64,000 nt of DNA from Datnioides undecimradiatus (Eukaryota > Chordata > Actinopteri > Lobotiformes > Datnioididae), in assembly GCA_008933995.1 (NCBI GenBank), contig WARS01000012.1, positions 5,394,001 to 5,458,000 on the forward strand, given 5' to 3'. Below are positions 35,826 through 50,132 of this stretch, piece by piece. The translations under genes and the position numbers were made by a program. The notes beneath the pieces were generated by a model. The model saw only the letters and a program-made list of their open reading frames with translations, was not told the DNA's origin and made no database searches. Numbering within the stretch: the first letter of the stretch is position 1; every line of letters starts with the position of its first letter.

Positions 35826-37052
35826 CTGGACAGAGAGAGGAGGGGAGGAAATAAACAGGGTGCATTACAGATAAGCAATAAAATGCTGTGCAGAGCAGAT
35901 ATAGGCAATTCTAAAATTTACCACTGTTACTTTACTGTCATTTTCGGTATCTTTAATAAGAACAAATAAAGGGAAGCTGTGGTTTTGTCTGAAAGTTTCA
36001 GCCAATCAATGGTGAAGTTGGGAGAGAAATCTGCTGTACAAACTAAACTGTTGCAGTATCGCTTATCCACAGCCACTTAAAGCAGTAACACACAGGGCAT
36101 CACTGTGGTTCACTCCAATGATAAGCAGTGCCTAATGACTTGCCTAGGCAAAGCTGCCTTAATCACAAAAGGAGCATTTTGTTGCCAGGAGACTTTTTGT
36201 TAGCAGAAAACACTGGAATCGATTTCCCTCCCTTTTGTCTCTCTTTGTTGCCTGTTGCCGGGAGCGGTGCCTGGCTCCACCGGCCAAAAAACTGTGTTGT
36301 GCATCACCACTTGGGCTCTGTGCCCTGCAGCAAGCAACTCAGAGAACCAGTGGGTCAAAAAACACATCTTTTCAAACGCTATCCTGGAAACAATATGTCC
36401 CAGAGTGATTAAAGTAACAGATCTGATAGAAGTCCTTTGGCTTGGTTCCGTAACAGAGTTGTACAGAAAAGTTGCCTCATGTAATCACTCTGCTTACAGT
36501 CGACTGGTGGGAGAACTTGCCCTCCCTATTGCATTAAGAAGCCAAGTAATAAACAAATGGAAGGGGCGAGTGCATGACTGATGTGTTTGGGTGAGAAAAA
36601 GGGAGAGGCAGAGGTGCGTCTGGGATGAAAAGAGGCGAGGGAATGGAAGAAAGAAAGAAAGAAAGAACCGGTGAACACTGGTGAGGTCGAAACAGAAAGA
36701 CCAGGTCAGTCATAAATGTTTCACAGTTATAATCCTTAGAGTTTGGCCTCTGCAGGCTAATGTAATGAGTCTTAACCTTCCACTAAAACCTGCTTATAGG
36801 ATTTCACAGTCATTAACCCTCAGACTCAAACTGCATGCACATTTAAATTACTTAAAGGCTACAGAAACACTTTGCTCACATTTTCTTGCCTCTGACTGGT
36901 CTTTTTTCACTTTTCTTTCCCTCCATTCTTCCCTTCACCTTTTCCCCCTTTCTTTCTCACTCGCCCACCTCCTCACATCTCCACTAGGGGGCAGTAATAA
37001 ACTGAGAATCAATTTACACAGTTCACGCTGGCATTAAAGTTGAAACTCAAGG

Positions 37053-37096
37053 GTGTGCGTGCGTGTGTGCGTGCGTGCGTGCATGCGTGTGTGCAT
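37053..37096. repeat. GTGC/GCGT-type simple repeat
   Basis: Imperfect GTGCGTGT units, about 44 bp, in a pcdh15 intron. Confidence 0.9.
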
Positions 37097-39255
37097 GTAT
37101 TCGGACCCAGAAGGACACAACTGGGTGTCTGGCCTGTTTTAAGGTGGGTCTTAAAATGTTAAATGATGGTTCAATGGTCATTCCCATGACGTGTGATCAC
37201 ACTGACAATGAGTAATAACAGTGCTGTCTGATTAAACAGACTTTAAGGCATCACTGGGTGAGAAATAAACCCAATTTCTGATGCCAAATTGAAACAAAAT
37301 ATGTTTTGTTCGGTTTCATGATTGCCAGCTTGATTTAATCTACAGGTATAAATTGAAACATTGAGACTGAGAAAAGTTCTGCCTATTCCTACAGACGGCT
37401 ATTGGTGAGTGTCTTGTTTTCAGAGTGTACAGTTAGTATTTTTGGATATTGAATATAAAGAGGGGAATCTATTGATTTTGCATTTGAAAGTTGGTTCACT
37501 AATCGCAGTGAATACTAAACAGCCTATGCAATGAATTCTTGGCCTCTGCACTGAAAAGAATATAATTCAAGTGACGTCACTTGGACCTGTCTCAGCATGG
37601 GCTTTGACATCACATATATTAGCAGAAAGCATGCATTACACACTGACTGTATGAAGATTGAAGGGAGTAGTATTTCACCAGACTGGGGGCTCTAAATGAC
37701 CATCCAGTTGCATTATGGGAAATTTAAGATCAAATATTTTTGGAGCTTGATGCACACAAGGGACAAAAAGTCATGAGCGGCTCTCGCCCTGTGCTGCTTT
37801 TGATTTCATTCTTCTTTTCTTCTTTATCCAAGTGCAACATCAAATCTGTACAAGTCTGATTGTCCAGCTGCTGGAGCCATGAGTCTTTTACAGACAGGTG
37901 AGCTTTAGAGGGGGTGTGGCTACCTGGCTAGCTGTTTTACCAGAGTCCAGGCTTATGCTAAGGTAAGCTTACTGGCTGTAGCTTCACACCTAAATCTTAC
38001 ATATTTCACATATTTCTTACATATAACATATTTCTCAAAGTGCTTAACCATCCTTCTTCATTTTTCCCTATTTGAATGCCTTCACATGCCATGCAGCCTG
38101 CGGACTTTTACTCTTCTCTTTTTGTCCTCGCCTTTGTCCTGCTTCTGTTTACAACATGAAAACTGCATCTTTATTGAGCTGATAATGCCAGATTTCACTC
38201 TCCTCACCCCATATATTTTCTAAGTGGGTGCCCTAACTCAGCACCTATCAGCTTCATGACAGTCACACTGCTCATCACCCACGCCAATGATGATTTTGGA
38301 GAAGGAAGATTTAATCCCTTACTGCTGCGTGGCGTGTATGGGCTGAGTATTTTACTCTTGACTAGAGGGCAACATGAATTTGGCTTGTTTTGTTGTTTTG
38401 TTTTGTTTTTCCAGACATGCATCAAAACATCAGACCTGTGCAACAAACGGTTCAAGTTATTTTCAGCATCTGTGTAAATCCAATCAGAATCATGCCAATG
38501 GCAGATGGCTTCATTCCCACATGCGGAGAAAATCCCATTTTGATTTCATCTTTTGCCAGATGAAGGCAAAGGTCAAAAGGTTATGATCCATCTGTCCAAA
38601 TGATTTCTAAATGATTTATTATAGCTACAGAAGATAATAGTGACAAAGCTGTTGTCTTTCTCTAAAACAAAACAAACAAAAAAAAACAACAACTCACAAG
38701 TCTCTCTGAATGCTGAAAACTTTGTCTGGGTCCCCTCTTGGGGAAAGTTTCAGCATTTTTAGCATTGGTTAAAAAAAAAAAAAAGACCCTGCACCTTTCA
38801 TTTGCAACTGTGACAAATAAAGTGATTACATCTGATTCCCACCGGGTCACAAAGTCTGATTTCCTGCTCCTGTGTATGTTCAGAGTCAGACATGAGTTTG
38901 TGGATGTTGCTCTAAGCCAGCAGCATCTGGCCCATTGTCTGGCTCCACGGCTGGCTGCCTGATTAGCTGCTACAGTATTGCAATGCTAGGCAGAGAGAAT
39001 TAGCTGTGTGTGTGTGTACGTGTGTGTGTGTGAAAGAAAGAATGAGCAAGAGAGCATTTCTGAGTGAGTATGAGTGAGTGAGTGAGTGAATGAATGTCTT
39101 TGCCATGAGAGAATTTGTGTGTGTGTGTGTGTGTGTCTGCTACTGCGTATTTATGTGTGAGTGTGGGTGGGCGTATAAAATCAAGTTCCCCAGAGTCTGC
39201 AGCAGCTAAAATTATAAAAATTACACAATGCATCACAGATGGCAGGCTGGGTGCA

Positions 39256-39256
39256 T

Positions 39257-39318
<62 letters not shown>
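39256..39318. repeat. (CA)n microsatellite
   Basis: Perfect CA run of about 63 bp in a pcdh15 intron. Confidence 0.97.
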
Positions 39319-39320
<2 letters not shown>

Positions 39321-40087
39321 GAAGGATGCAATAAATCCTCAGAGGTCTTGTTCATGAATGCTTTGATCTAATGTGTCTGTATGTTTGTGTTCAGCATATT
39401 GTCCCTCCTTATTGTATTTCTTATTTCTCCAGCATCAAGCACCCAACCAATGACTTGCACATACTGTACATGGACACACACACTTTTGGAATGAAATCAC
39501 TTTAAGATCGTCCTCCAACTCATCTGACTTCCTGTAGTTCAAAAACATACACATCACACAAGAGTGGGAAGGTATGAGGTCACTGGTGTCAACATTTCAT
39601 CGTAGCCGCCTTACTGTGTGACTGACACGGTCAGCTTGATATCAAAGCAGCTGCCACAGGGCTGACATGAGGCTCAGCTGGATAAAGTGCGCACAGCAAA
39701 CTCCAGGCTAACGTGGGAGGAAATATGATTCATCTGTGCTGAGGTGAACCCTGTCAGTCACTGCTAGAGGTCGAAGGTCAAAGGCGAAACATTGTGGAGA
39801 TGACTGGATTCACCAACCTCAGTATCTTGTGGTTTGCTAATTTTACAACAGAACTTGAAGGATAAATGAAGGAAGGACAAGAATGTACATCCAAGAACTT
39901 AAATAACTTTACGGTAAGTTTAGTGTGGAAAAAAAAATATTTCAACATCTGCAGTTGCATTAAACTGGACAATGGGGCAACTTGTACAATAGAAAGGTCC
40001 AGAATAGGTTCCTTGTGGTTAGATTGTTACTGTCTACAACAAAACATTTTTTCTCGGGCATCTGTGCAAACAGAGAGAAATACAAAC

Positions 40088-40161
40088 CCATGGTCATAGT
40101 TGTAATAATCTTGTGTGTAGTAATCCTGACCGGGGTCGATGCCAGATTCCATCGATAACTC
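40088..40161 (-). CDS. pcdh15: pcdh15 shared tail exon (Tyr-rich)
   Basis: Encodes ELSMESGIDPGQDYYTQDYY and NYDH, a tyrosine-rich motif that I recall in vertebrate PCDH15 tails (SGIDPGQ-YY). Acceptor TCTAACAG and donor GTTTGT; phase 0 in, two bases of a Gly codon left at the end. Confidence 0.85.
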
Positions 40162-41197
40162 CTGTTAGATTAACAGACTTGTTGTTAGCAGCTTTCCACA
40201 CATACACACTGCACACAGACAGAGATACATATGGACTTGTGCACCCACACAAATCTTTCTGTACTCTCACAACACTCACACTCATATATATACATATACA
40301 TTTGCACTTTTTCACCCTCTGATTACATCTACTCACACACTCAAGCAGGGACAGACATGCTGAGAGAGGAACTATTCAGAAAAGAGAGACAGAATACCTC
40401 TGGTCTGAGCAGAGAAGGTCGGAGAAGTTGTTGTGTCTGCCAGAGGGAAAGAAAAGTGGCGAGTGACAAGACAAATGAAAGAAGTTAGGAGTTCTCCGCT
40501 GAAATGGTATACATCTATTTTGGAAACATAAAATCAATACCTGATGCTCCTCTTTCAATATTGCTAGAATGCAGATGATCTTGTCTGTGCATTTGTTTTC
40601 ATTCAGCATTGTCAATCAAATCTGGCAGTATTACCTTTTTTCAGACTGAACACCACTTTGGAACTTAGTTTCAGCTCAAAATGAAATATTTACAAGGTTG
40701 AGAATTTATGTACTGTCAGGGTGATTGCTGGAAATCAAATACAGCTATTTGGGTGCGATGGATATTTCCCAAAATACTTTTTATACAATACTAAGGACTC
40801 ATATTAGATTTTCCAGCATGTCTAAATCTGTTTTAAAGGTAAAGATAAAGATTTTTAAAAATTAACAGTTTTCTCATCCTCAAAACAAAACGCTTTTGGA
40901 TTAAAGAAAGGGTTGACTTTCTTTATCAGTTTTTGGGTTTTTATGTTTTAATACGTGCCATCAATGGAGAACTGAAGTCTTGTTTACGAGAAATGCGACA
41001 AAGTCAATTATGCAGACACAATAAACTGTAAATACGAGGCCCTGATTACATGCTGCTTCATCTTGATTCCATCAAAGGAAAAAAGGAATAGAAGAGCAGA
41101 ATACAATGAAGGACACCACTGAACATCAGAGGAGGAGAAGAAAAAGTGAATAACACACATGCAAGTGTGCAGCGTGCACGCAGACAAAGACACCTAC

Positions 41198-41219
41198 CTC
41201 ATGTTGTCCATATCCACGG
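41198..41219 (-). CDS. pcdh15: pcdh15 22-nt shared tail exon (RGYGQHE)
   Basis: Minus-strand 22-nt exon between acceptor (CTTCCAG) and donor (GTAGGT). Phase 2 in, phase 0 out; encodes RGYGQHE after a junction codon. It brings the frame to the phase needed by the next exon. Confidence 0.75.
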
Positions 41220-44200
41220 CTGGAAGATCAAAGAGAGAAACAGAAAGACCACTAACCAACATTGCCTTGAAAACCTGTCATTAAACATAATCCCCCTGAT
41301 GTGGACGTGTCTTTAATGCAAGTCAGCACTTTGCTGCACATTTTCTGTACTGCAGAGGAAATGGGATGTTTAAATCAAGACCCAAATGGAAGTGGCCGCT
41401 GGAAATATATCACATTTTCTGAAATTTAACCCAGTTTCCAAGAAGAAAGCAAGAAGATGAGATGTGTGGGAGTGTATGTATGGGAGTGTGTGTATTTTGA
41501 GATAAATGGAGAGTCAGGGAGGGCTTTATAAAAGAGAAAGAGACTAAAGGATAAAACAAAATGAAAAAAGCTGTGAAACTACAGTGTGCCATTCCAGCAT
41601 TCCTGTCATTTGCCGTTTATTTTGTTGTCTTATTCTAGAAAATACTCTGATTATAGCTGCATAAATATATAATAATCACATCCCATTTACAAGCCAAATG
41701 AGCTCATCCAATTGTTGAAAAAAAACAAAAAAGTAGATGGGGTATGTCAATATTAGCCAGAACAATAATAAAACCATATTTCAATTACTGTGTAATTTGT
41801 GACTAGTTTAATGGGTGGAATGTATTATTCATGACTGCAGGGCTATTTGTTGTCAGGATCAGGAAAGACACGACACATGCATGTTTAATATAAAAATCTG
41901 TATGTATAAACCTACTGCTTAGCATAAAGTCATCACTGTGCTGGTACACACCCTCAACTTCAGTCAACAGATGTCAGCTAAAGTTTAGTAGCACTTAGCA
42001 ATCAAAAGAACCCTGACCATCCCTTACTCCTGCAAGGTGCTCCCTGCTGACTCCAATCAAACTTTCATGCTGTCTTTTTTTTTTTTTTTTTGTAAAGGCT
42101 GAAGTCTAATAATAGTCCCTTGCCATTTAAGCTGTTTGGTCCACTCGTTAACCCTTTCTTTTAGGTTTGGAAATAGACATTTTGGGGTCTGGTGGAGAGA
42201 AAAAAAACAATATTTCTGCGCTGACGAAAATGGGGAATGGTGGGGTAAAAATGTCAAAAATATCAATTTAAAGGGCAGATGTAAGGATAAATGTTAGCTT
42301 GAAACTGTCTTGCATGGACACCAGGTCTGAAGTTCATGATCCTTGTTAATGGTCATCAAAATTTCTTTTCCAATGAGCTTTGGGAATCTGTGTTCCTGGA
42401 GCTTATTCTTTTAAGGAATGTCATGTAAGAATCCAGTAGGACAGGTCTCACAGGCAGAGATGAGGTAATGTCATCATTATCTAAGCATTGCCAAAAGTGC
42501 TTTCACTAGAAAGGATTCCCGTTTGCTTTGAATAAGCAGTAAAATATTGATTACCATTACAGTGGCCCCAGTCAAATTGAAATTCTCTTGAAACATTTGA
42601 CCATTTCCTGTGAGACAGGACCCTTCATCTGGTTTTGGCTGATTTTTCCTAACCCTGAAGGCACTCAGAGAACCTTTGCTTGTTTGCCCATCTCAAGTCC
42701 AGCCCGCAATTACTCTGCGCTTAGTTTGACATGAAGGAAAGACAGAAAATCAAAGTCAGAGGAAGATATTCTCAAGTACATATCACAGGGGCATAATTAT
42801 GTCAGCTTAGTTGTCTGCAGGAGGCTGTGGCCTATATATGCAAACTTTGGGCCATGGGTAGCCTGTCATTATGATATCCTTACAGTTTACATTTTAATAG
42901 GGGTGTTCATGTGTTGGAAGAAAAAGCCCTTACATGCAAAAGTTTAGTAATGAACATTTTAGAGCTTGCACTTACAAAAACCAATGTGCACAAAATGACA
43001 AGTTGTAGTTTACAGGAAACAAGCAAGTAGCAGCCACAGGCAATCTGTTTCTCTTGTTGCTTCTACTATGCTAAGCTAATTATCTGCTGTCCTTTCAGAG
43101 CTTCATAATTGCCATACAGACAAAAGTGAAACTTTCCCCTGAAGGGAAACAAGAAATACTGACTATTCATTTGACCACATATCAGATCAGGCCACCAACA
43201 CCAGCCAAGTTTATGATAGTTTTAACAAATAATCCTGACTCTGTTTGGTACTGTGAAATTAAGACTTACTGTTCTGAGAAAAACAAACTGTAAACAAAGA
43301 CAGTAAGACGGAGAGAAAAACAAGAAGTCACAGATGCAGTGAGATGAAGTAAGACATGAAAAAAATGAAAATAGGAGGTGAAAAACAAAGCAGGGTTTTT
43401 AAAAACAGGTGGGGAAAAAAGCCAAATGGAAAAATACAAAGAAATAAATAGCAAACTCAGAAAAACAGCCAAAAAGCGCTCTGCCCATGCGTCTTAACTA
43501 TGTTGCCAGCAGGATGTATTGTCATGTGAAACCAAGGTAATGAGCTGGCCAAATGAAGATATATCACAGAACAACAAATGGTGACTTTTAGAGGACATAT
43601 CACATTCTCCTCTCTGTTATTAGAGAGCAAACACACACAGGCGCACACGCAAATTGTTAAACCACTTGAGCATTTCATTAAATAAATTCAAATAAGAATA
43701 TAACTGGGCCTCATACCGACACACACTTCAAGGAGACATGGTGGCGTTTCAGTCAGTTTCAAAAATACACATTTGAAGGAATGCGCATGCTTGAAAAAGA
43801 CAAGATTATCCGGTTGAATAAAGGTGCGGAAGGAAGGATGAGTGGATGTATTGATGGACGTGTCAGCGGATGAATGGAGGGATAAATGGGTGAATGCATA
43901 GATGGAAAGGTTGATCTACAGGTTTTGAATGAAACAGCCCCTCTCACCAAAACTGTGGGTATAAATGTGTGTATGCTGTCCAGATTATAGCTGCCACCAG
44001 TGTACGCCTGGCATTGTGTATTGTGTATTGTGTAGTTTGTGTTTGTGTGTGTGTCACTGTGTGAAGATAAGTCTATCTGTGTGTCCTTGTTGCTCTGACA
44101 GACACATTATTAGGTCCTCTCTAGACAAAAACACACAGACAGCAATCTGATCTCGCACACAAACACACACACTTCTGACATGATTGACTCTCGCTCTTTG

Positions 44201-47200
44201 TGTCCTCTCCACCTTGTCTCAGAGTGTGTATGAGAAAGACAGGAGGAAGGAATTATTATTAGCTTTTAAAGAAAAGACCCTAACACCCAATAACACTCTC
44301 TTCTTCTATTTTCTATTTTCTTCCTACATTTTGTCTGACTTCGTCTGACTAGCTCCCTCGCCCTTTGCTCTGTCACTCCTCCACTCTTTTCTTACTTCCT
44401 TTTTCTAGTACCTGTTTCACTCCGTCTGCCTCCATTTCAGCCTTTTGTCACACCACAAACCTTCCTCTCTCTTTTTATGTACATTCTTGTACAAAAAACC
44501 CTTCATAACATAACCGAGCTTCTTCACGTTTCCAGAATAGGTCCATTTGAAAGAAGGTAAACCATCAGTAAGTCGAGAACATACTTTGTATTGTTAATGT
44601 GTTGAGATATCAGGACTGTTACAGACAAACAGCTCCTGATTCAAACAGCTTTAAATTTATATGACATATAATAAACTGAATTGTCTTTTCTAAGATTAAC
44701 ATTTTCCTGAATTTACACTGAACACAATTATACAGTATTACAATAAAATTTCATAGCTATTTAGTCACAACTGCGGTTCATTTCAACTTGTGCAGTTTGG
44801 GCCATCGTTTCAGCTGGATGTTGTAACACCCACCAAAGTGAGATCAGGGAACACGGTGACATTGCAAAAACAAAATGCGGCGAGGCAAGAAATTATCAGA
44901 CAGGTTGTTTACCACTTTGGAGTGTTAGCGCGATAATGTTTGCTAATTAGCACTAAACACAAAGTACAGCTAAAGATGATGGAAATGTTCAGCAGTTAGT
45001 TAGTTTAGCAGAAATTTGGTCATAAAGTATATGACAAATTAAAATTTTGACCTAATTATGGTGCTAGATGACAAGTCAGGGGATTACAAAAGTGATTACA
45101 GTTCTTCCTGAGGGTATCGTGAATGAGTGTCTCAAAACCACAAATAACCTCATCAGGAAAAGTAAGATTCCCAAAAATCATGAGGACTCATTGTTATTCA
45201 TAGGAGCCATGAGTGTCTGTGTCAATCCAAGTAGATGGCGAGATAATTAACTGGAGCGAAAACTTTGACCTTCTGATGGTGCTCGAGAAAAAGTTGGGAG
45301 ATCAAAGTCATTAGGATTCATCCTCTGGTCCCCATTACTATCGACAATATACCAGATTGCAAACCAGCCATTAACTGCGGTAAGTTTGGACTAAGCTGAC
45401 TGACAATAAGCCAACAGCACAGCCATTTCATCTACATCACTTTATTTAGAGTCAAACTGAAAGTGGGCATGTAGAAAGGTTGAAAATGACCTGATGATGA
45501 TCCCATTGCACAGAAACATTGCACTGTGCATATAGACCTACAGAAAATAAGTGTTTTGATAAAACCTGTGTGATTGTTTGACTGCTCTTGCATCACATAT
45601 GACATTTGCAATCTCACCATGCATGCATTTATTGTCAGCAATAAACATGCTAAATACTATGGATAGAAATGGTGCCAGAACCAAGAAAGTAACATGCAAG
45701 TTTTAGTAAACTTGAATTATCCTCAGAGATTTGGAGAATTGCTATGTCACACAGATATTGGTGGACACACATGTTGAAATTATCACTGTGTACAACAGTT
45801 TATTTCAATTTTCTTGATGCATCTTGACAATTTGCTGGTTCAATGGCCACATTTCCCATGTTAGTTTTTGCTGTACCGAGGATCAAACCTGTGACTTTAC
45901 AATTACACCACAGCCTCTCTCTCTCTCTCTGCATCTTGTATCTCAGTTCAGTTTCAATTAAATGCAGTCTGCTTTGCTGAATGTTGTAAACAACACATAT
46001 TCCCAAAGATGTCAAAAGATGTCTGTTCTCTAGTGGAAACACACAATAAGAACTGAAAGAGTGAAAGCACAATCTGTCTGTGAGACAATGAAGACAACGA
46101 GTGTGTATGAGTGTGTGTAATGACATGCAGCACACTGAGGTTGAAAGCTAATCTTCACATAAAACATTTCCAACCCAGTCATCTGAAACAACAGCACTGC
46201 CTGCAACCTGTTTAATGCAGCTGTGTGCCTTTGTGTAAGTGTACACGCTCACACTCCTGTTTATGTGCATGTGCCTCTCTGTACTGATGCTTAAATCTTG
46301 GACTTGGAGTCTTTTATAAATTTACACCTTAATAGTAAAATGTTTTAGAAAACGTAGCTAACAATTACAAAATCTATCTATAATCTTATCTCTATAGCAT
46401 CACTGCAGAAACAATACCTCAAAATATGTGTATTTATATGTGTGTGCCTGTGTGTGTTTGTGTATTTAGTATCTGACAGCACAAATCCTCTCATAATCTC
46501 AGCAGTTGATAACCACTGACATGAGCATCAGGATTTGTTTTATTTGGCTGTACATCACGATTTGATCCGGTTGCCCAGATATGATCGTCGGTGACATGCG
46601 GGGCTTGTGGGACAGACGTGATTCTGTCACTTCACGATGACAGTATGCGTCTGGAGACAGTGGATGGCAGTGAAATCGGCTCCTGACAGAGCTACTGTAT
46701 ATCTTTAGTTTAACAACTTGCACTGCTTACAAGTAAATTTTTAGATATTTTAGGGAAATGTCAGCACTTCAAAGGCTGTCACTTCTTTCAGTTTACTGGT
46801 TAACTGTATGGACACAGAAAGGAAAAAGAAGGATCTGTCTATTAGTTACAGATGACGTTCCTGGGCAAAATCAACTTTATTTTTGTTGATTTCACCCAGT
46901 AGAAAGTCTGATTTAATCACAAAAAATGTGCTGTCATGTCATTTAACTCTATATAAAATGGGGAAAAAATTATATCAAAGAGAAAGATGCAAAACTCAGA
47001 GAACATGAAAGCGATGAATGTGCTTTTCAAAAATCTGCTCGTGCTTGTAAGGTTTGGTCTGAGAAGGCAAAAATGCATAAAACCATGTGACAAAATACAG
47101 CAGTGCCACCTGATCTCCATTTTTATTATTCCTATTATTATTATTACCACATCATTTATTAATTTTAAATGATGCTGCTGTGTTTGTGCAAATATATGCC

Positions 47201-50132
47201 TGTAAACACCTTTGACACTGATACCGATGAAGATGGGAGCCTTCAACGCAGTACAGCAACGTTATGTAAGTGCATTGTTTGTTTGTTTTTTTATGTAATT
47301 TTAAAAGTTCAAAAACATTCGTTCTACAGCAACTGCCACCCCCCTTGGATGAAACTTTCCTCATTAATATGCTGCAAATGTAGGAGTCTCTGTATACTTT
47401 TCTGGCACACTTCCATCAAGAGAAAACAATTGCACAGATGCCGTCATTGTCAGTCAGTGGATGGTACACTTTGCGTATGCCCATAGCACTGCTGCTTCAC
47501 TTCTGCTCCACCCTGAGGCAGGTTTTCAGGGAAAACGTGCAGTAGAAATGCATATGATTGAGGTACCCGTCTTGGTTACTGTACCACAAGTTCTAATGAA
47601 AAAGTCACACAAGACTAACTACAGACAGATGAGTGACTACAGTAGCTCCCAGCACAAGTTAATATGAATTTCTAAATGGTGACTGTTCCCACAGGAAGTC
47701 GACAGATGCAGGGAGGACAGCTTCATTCACTTCTGTCATTGGATACATCCTGTATTCTAAAATCTTTGTTTTGTAAAAAGAAATAAAAAAAAGTCTTGGA
47801 TTCTCTTAGTCAACAACATATTTTATTGAGAAAAATGTTTCATGTTCATGGCCTTTTTGAATTTTTCATATTAATTATCTCCCAAAGTACCCGCACAATG
47901 ATTTTAATGAAGGAAACCTTGGGCAAAAGAAGCAAAAGAACCCTCTAGAAAAAAAACCTCAGAAAAATTTAGCACATATTTTGAACAAAAATATCTCTCT
48001 ATGTAAATGTTTTAGATGTGTTTTTCATGTAGCTACACCCCTACCTATGTATTAACATTTGTCCCCTTGACAAAACAAAACACATCACCTTGTGGAACAT
48101 TAAAAGACAATGCGGGACAAGTCTCTGAAACGAGAACGAGATTTGATAGAAGACAGACTGAGAACAACAGAAACTGAGAGCTAAGCATCACCATGTGGAA
48201 CTAGAGACAAATGAGTGTTATTAAAAACATCTACCAACTAAATGAGTATCTGAAAGGAAACAGAACAGACGCAAAAAGACAAACGGCCACTTTCTCCATG
48301 TCTGTGCTTGCAAGTTAGTTTACAATACATGCTGATGTCAGTATTGAGATAAAGCAATCAACTCTGTCTCCTAGAAATTATGCTTATATACATCTATTCT
48401 GCAGCAGTAAATATGTTTTGACATGCTGCTGACCAGATTACACTTTCTATCAAGATAATAAGGAAAACGTTAATGTATCTAGCGTAAATGTGAGAACATT
48501 TCATTTGTTTTCTGTCAAGATATGTGAACTTGCAATATTCACTCCTATGTTAATTATGACATTATTACGTTTTTTAAAGGTTATAATTAGCATCTAGCAA
48601 CACTTTGCCATGGTTTTTGGAGAGATCATCGTCATGGTAGAAAGAAAAAGTCTGCAGTGACCTGAATCACTAAACATGTCATTTAGCGCAAACCAGGATC
48701 TTTCCCCAACGTTAACTAAAGTGCTTTTGTTGCCAAATGTAATTACAGACGTGACTCCAGAGGCAAACCTCAATCTCTGGAGTCCAAGACTGACGCTTTA
48801 TATGCCTGCTCTCCATCCCCGTAACTCTGGAGCAGCAGATAAATCATTTGTTCCAAAAAAACCCTTGCCCTTGAAGATAATCAAGCCGGCGATAATGCTC
48901 AGAAGCACAGTGTATGTGGGAAAACAAACGAGTAATATATAAACGTAAATTCTAGGAGACGGGGTTGAGAGGTTAAGTAGTTCCGACTCAAATTAACAGA
49001 CTAGTGAGCGGAATAAATGTAATCATGTAACAGTGATTAGTACAGTGATTACTTACATATCTCACTATGTAAACATGTAAAAGTGAAATAAATGAAATGG
49101 AAAGTGGTCATGTGATTGGTTGTTGGTTGTAGCCCGCAGCAAAACTATCCATGCTAAGAAAATACATAGACGAAAAGCTTAGTCGGGCTTGGCAGGTTTA
49201 ACATGTTGCTCTCTCTTTCTCTGTTTGATTTTACTTTAGTTTAGATGTCCAGAGGGTGCATGTTAAAGCCACCCCAAAGTGTAATTAGCTTCTCAACAAC
49301 AGCGAGTGGCGCTATCAAAAATCATATGACTTTCATTGATTATAATTTGTTGCTGACAAGAATGTAAATTGCTTGGCATGGATAGAAAAGGTTAATGATA
49401 GCAGTCAAACTGAAAGTTAACCAGGAGACATTTTGCCACTTCTAATCATTTAATTTCACTGCTCCCCATCTGCAGCTATTTAAGCCAATTTTCCTCAGTG
49501 TTAATTAAAAAAACAAGCCTGAGAAATGTTGTTTGTGCTGAAACTAAAATAATGGCTGGTGCAGATAATGAGTTAGCCCTCAAAACAACTACTTCGGCAC
49601 TGGTTTGTGGGAGCACGCTTTGTAATTCCTCCAAGCTGTTCAGGTTCACTGAAATGACACAAATTAAAAAGTGAACATGAACCTAAAACCTCTTAACCTG
49701 ATTATCATTTCCCTGTCTGTAACGCTCCCTCTCTCTTTCTGTACTAGTCAAAGAGACATAGTGTAGAATACAGTAACTGAGAGTGGGAGACCGTTCCAGC
49801 TATTACATGACAGAATCTATTAGGACTATGCAAGATGTGACCTTTCTTGCCATTTCACTTTCTCCTTTACTGTTCAGAGTTAATTCCATCATTTGAGAGG
49901 AATAAAAAACATTTTTGTTGTACACATGAAGTTGTATTAGGCTTAGTTCTTTTCCTTTTTTTCTCATGTAGAAAACAGGACGTCATATTGGAAAAGCACA
50001 GTAAAATAACCAAATCAACATGGCATCCAACGGAGCTATTTTGAGCATCAGTCCCTTGACAACTTCACAGCAACTATGCAACAATGTTAAGAAATCCCCC
50101 TCTGTGGGCTTTCAATATAATCAAGGCAAAAG
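41220..50132 (-). other. pcdh15: pcdh15 intron after CD1 (with CD1 3' UTR)
   Basis: On the minus strand this holds the CD1 3' UTR and intron to the next shared exon. No clear poly(A) signal lies close to the CD1 stop. A repeat block is at 44910-45340. A weak candidate 18-nt exon lies at 43270-43287. The rest is AT-rich. Confidence 0.55.
44910..45340. repeat. interspersed repeat, percomorph-type, with two related units
   Basis: The units 45045-45120 and 45263-45336 share the pattern TTTGACC...GATGGTGCT...GATCAAAGT and are partial tandem copies. From memory the segment resembles a repeat common in percomorph introns and UTRs that carries AATTTGGTCATAAA and TTTGACC signatures. The copy is diverged. 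The plus-strand 60-codon frame inside is not a gene. Confidence 0.5.

Larger units (their letters stand above)
35826..40087 (-). other. pcdh15: pcdh15 intron
   Basis: No coding exon found. Contains GT-type runs at 37053-37096, 39005-39032 and 39115-39136, a GAGT-type run near 39064-39094, a CA run at 39256-39318 and a short GAAA run at about 36650-36666. Confidence 0.6.

Noticed and set aside
43800-43910. GGAT-rich degenerate tandem tract
   Set aside because: Interrupted and without a consistent unit, so not reported as a feature.
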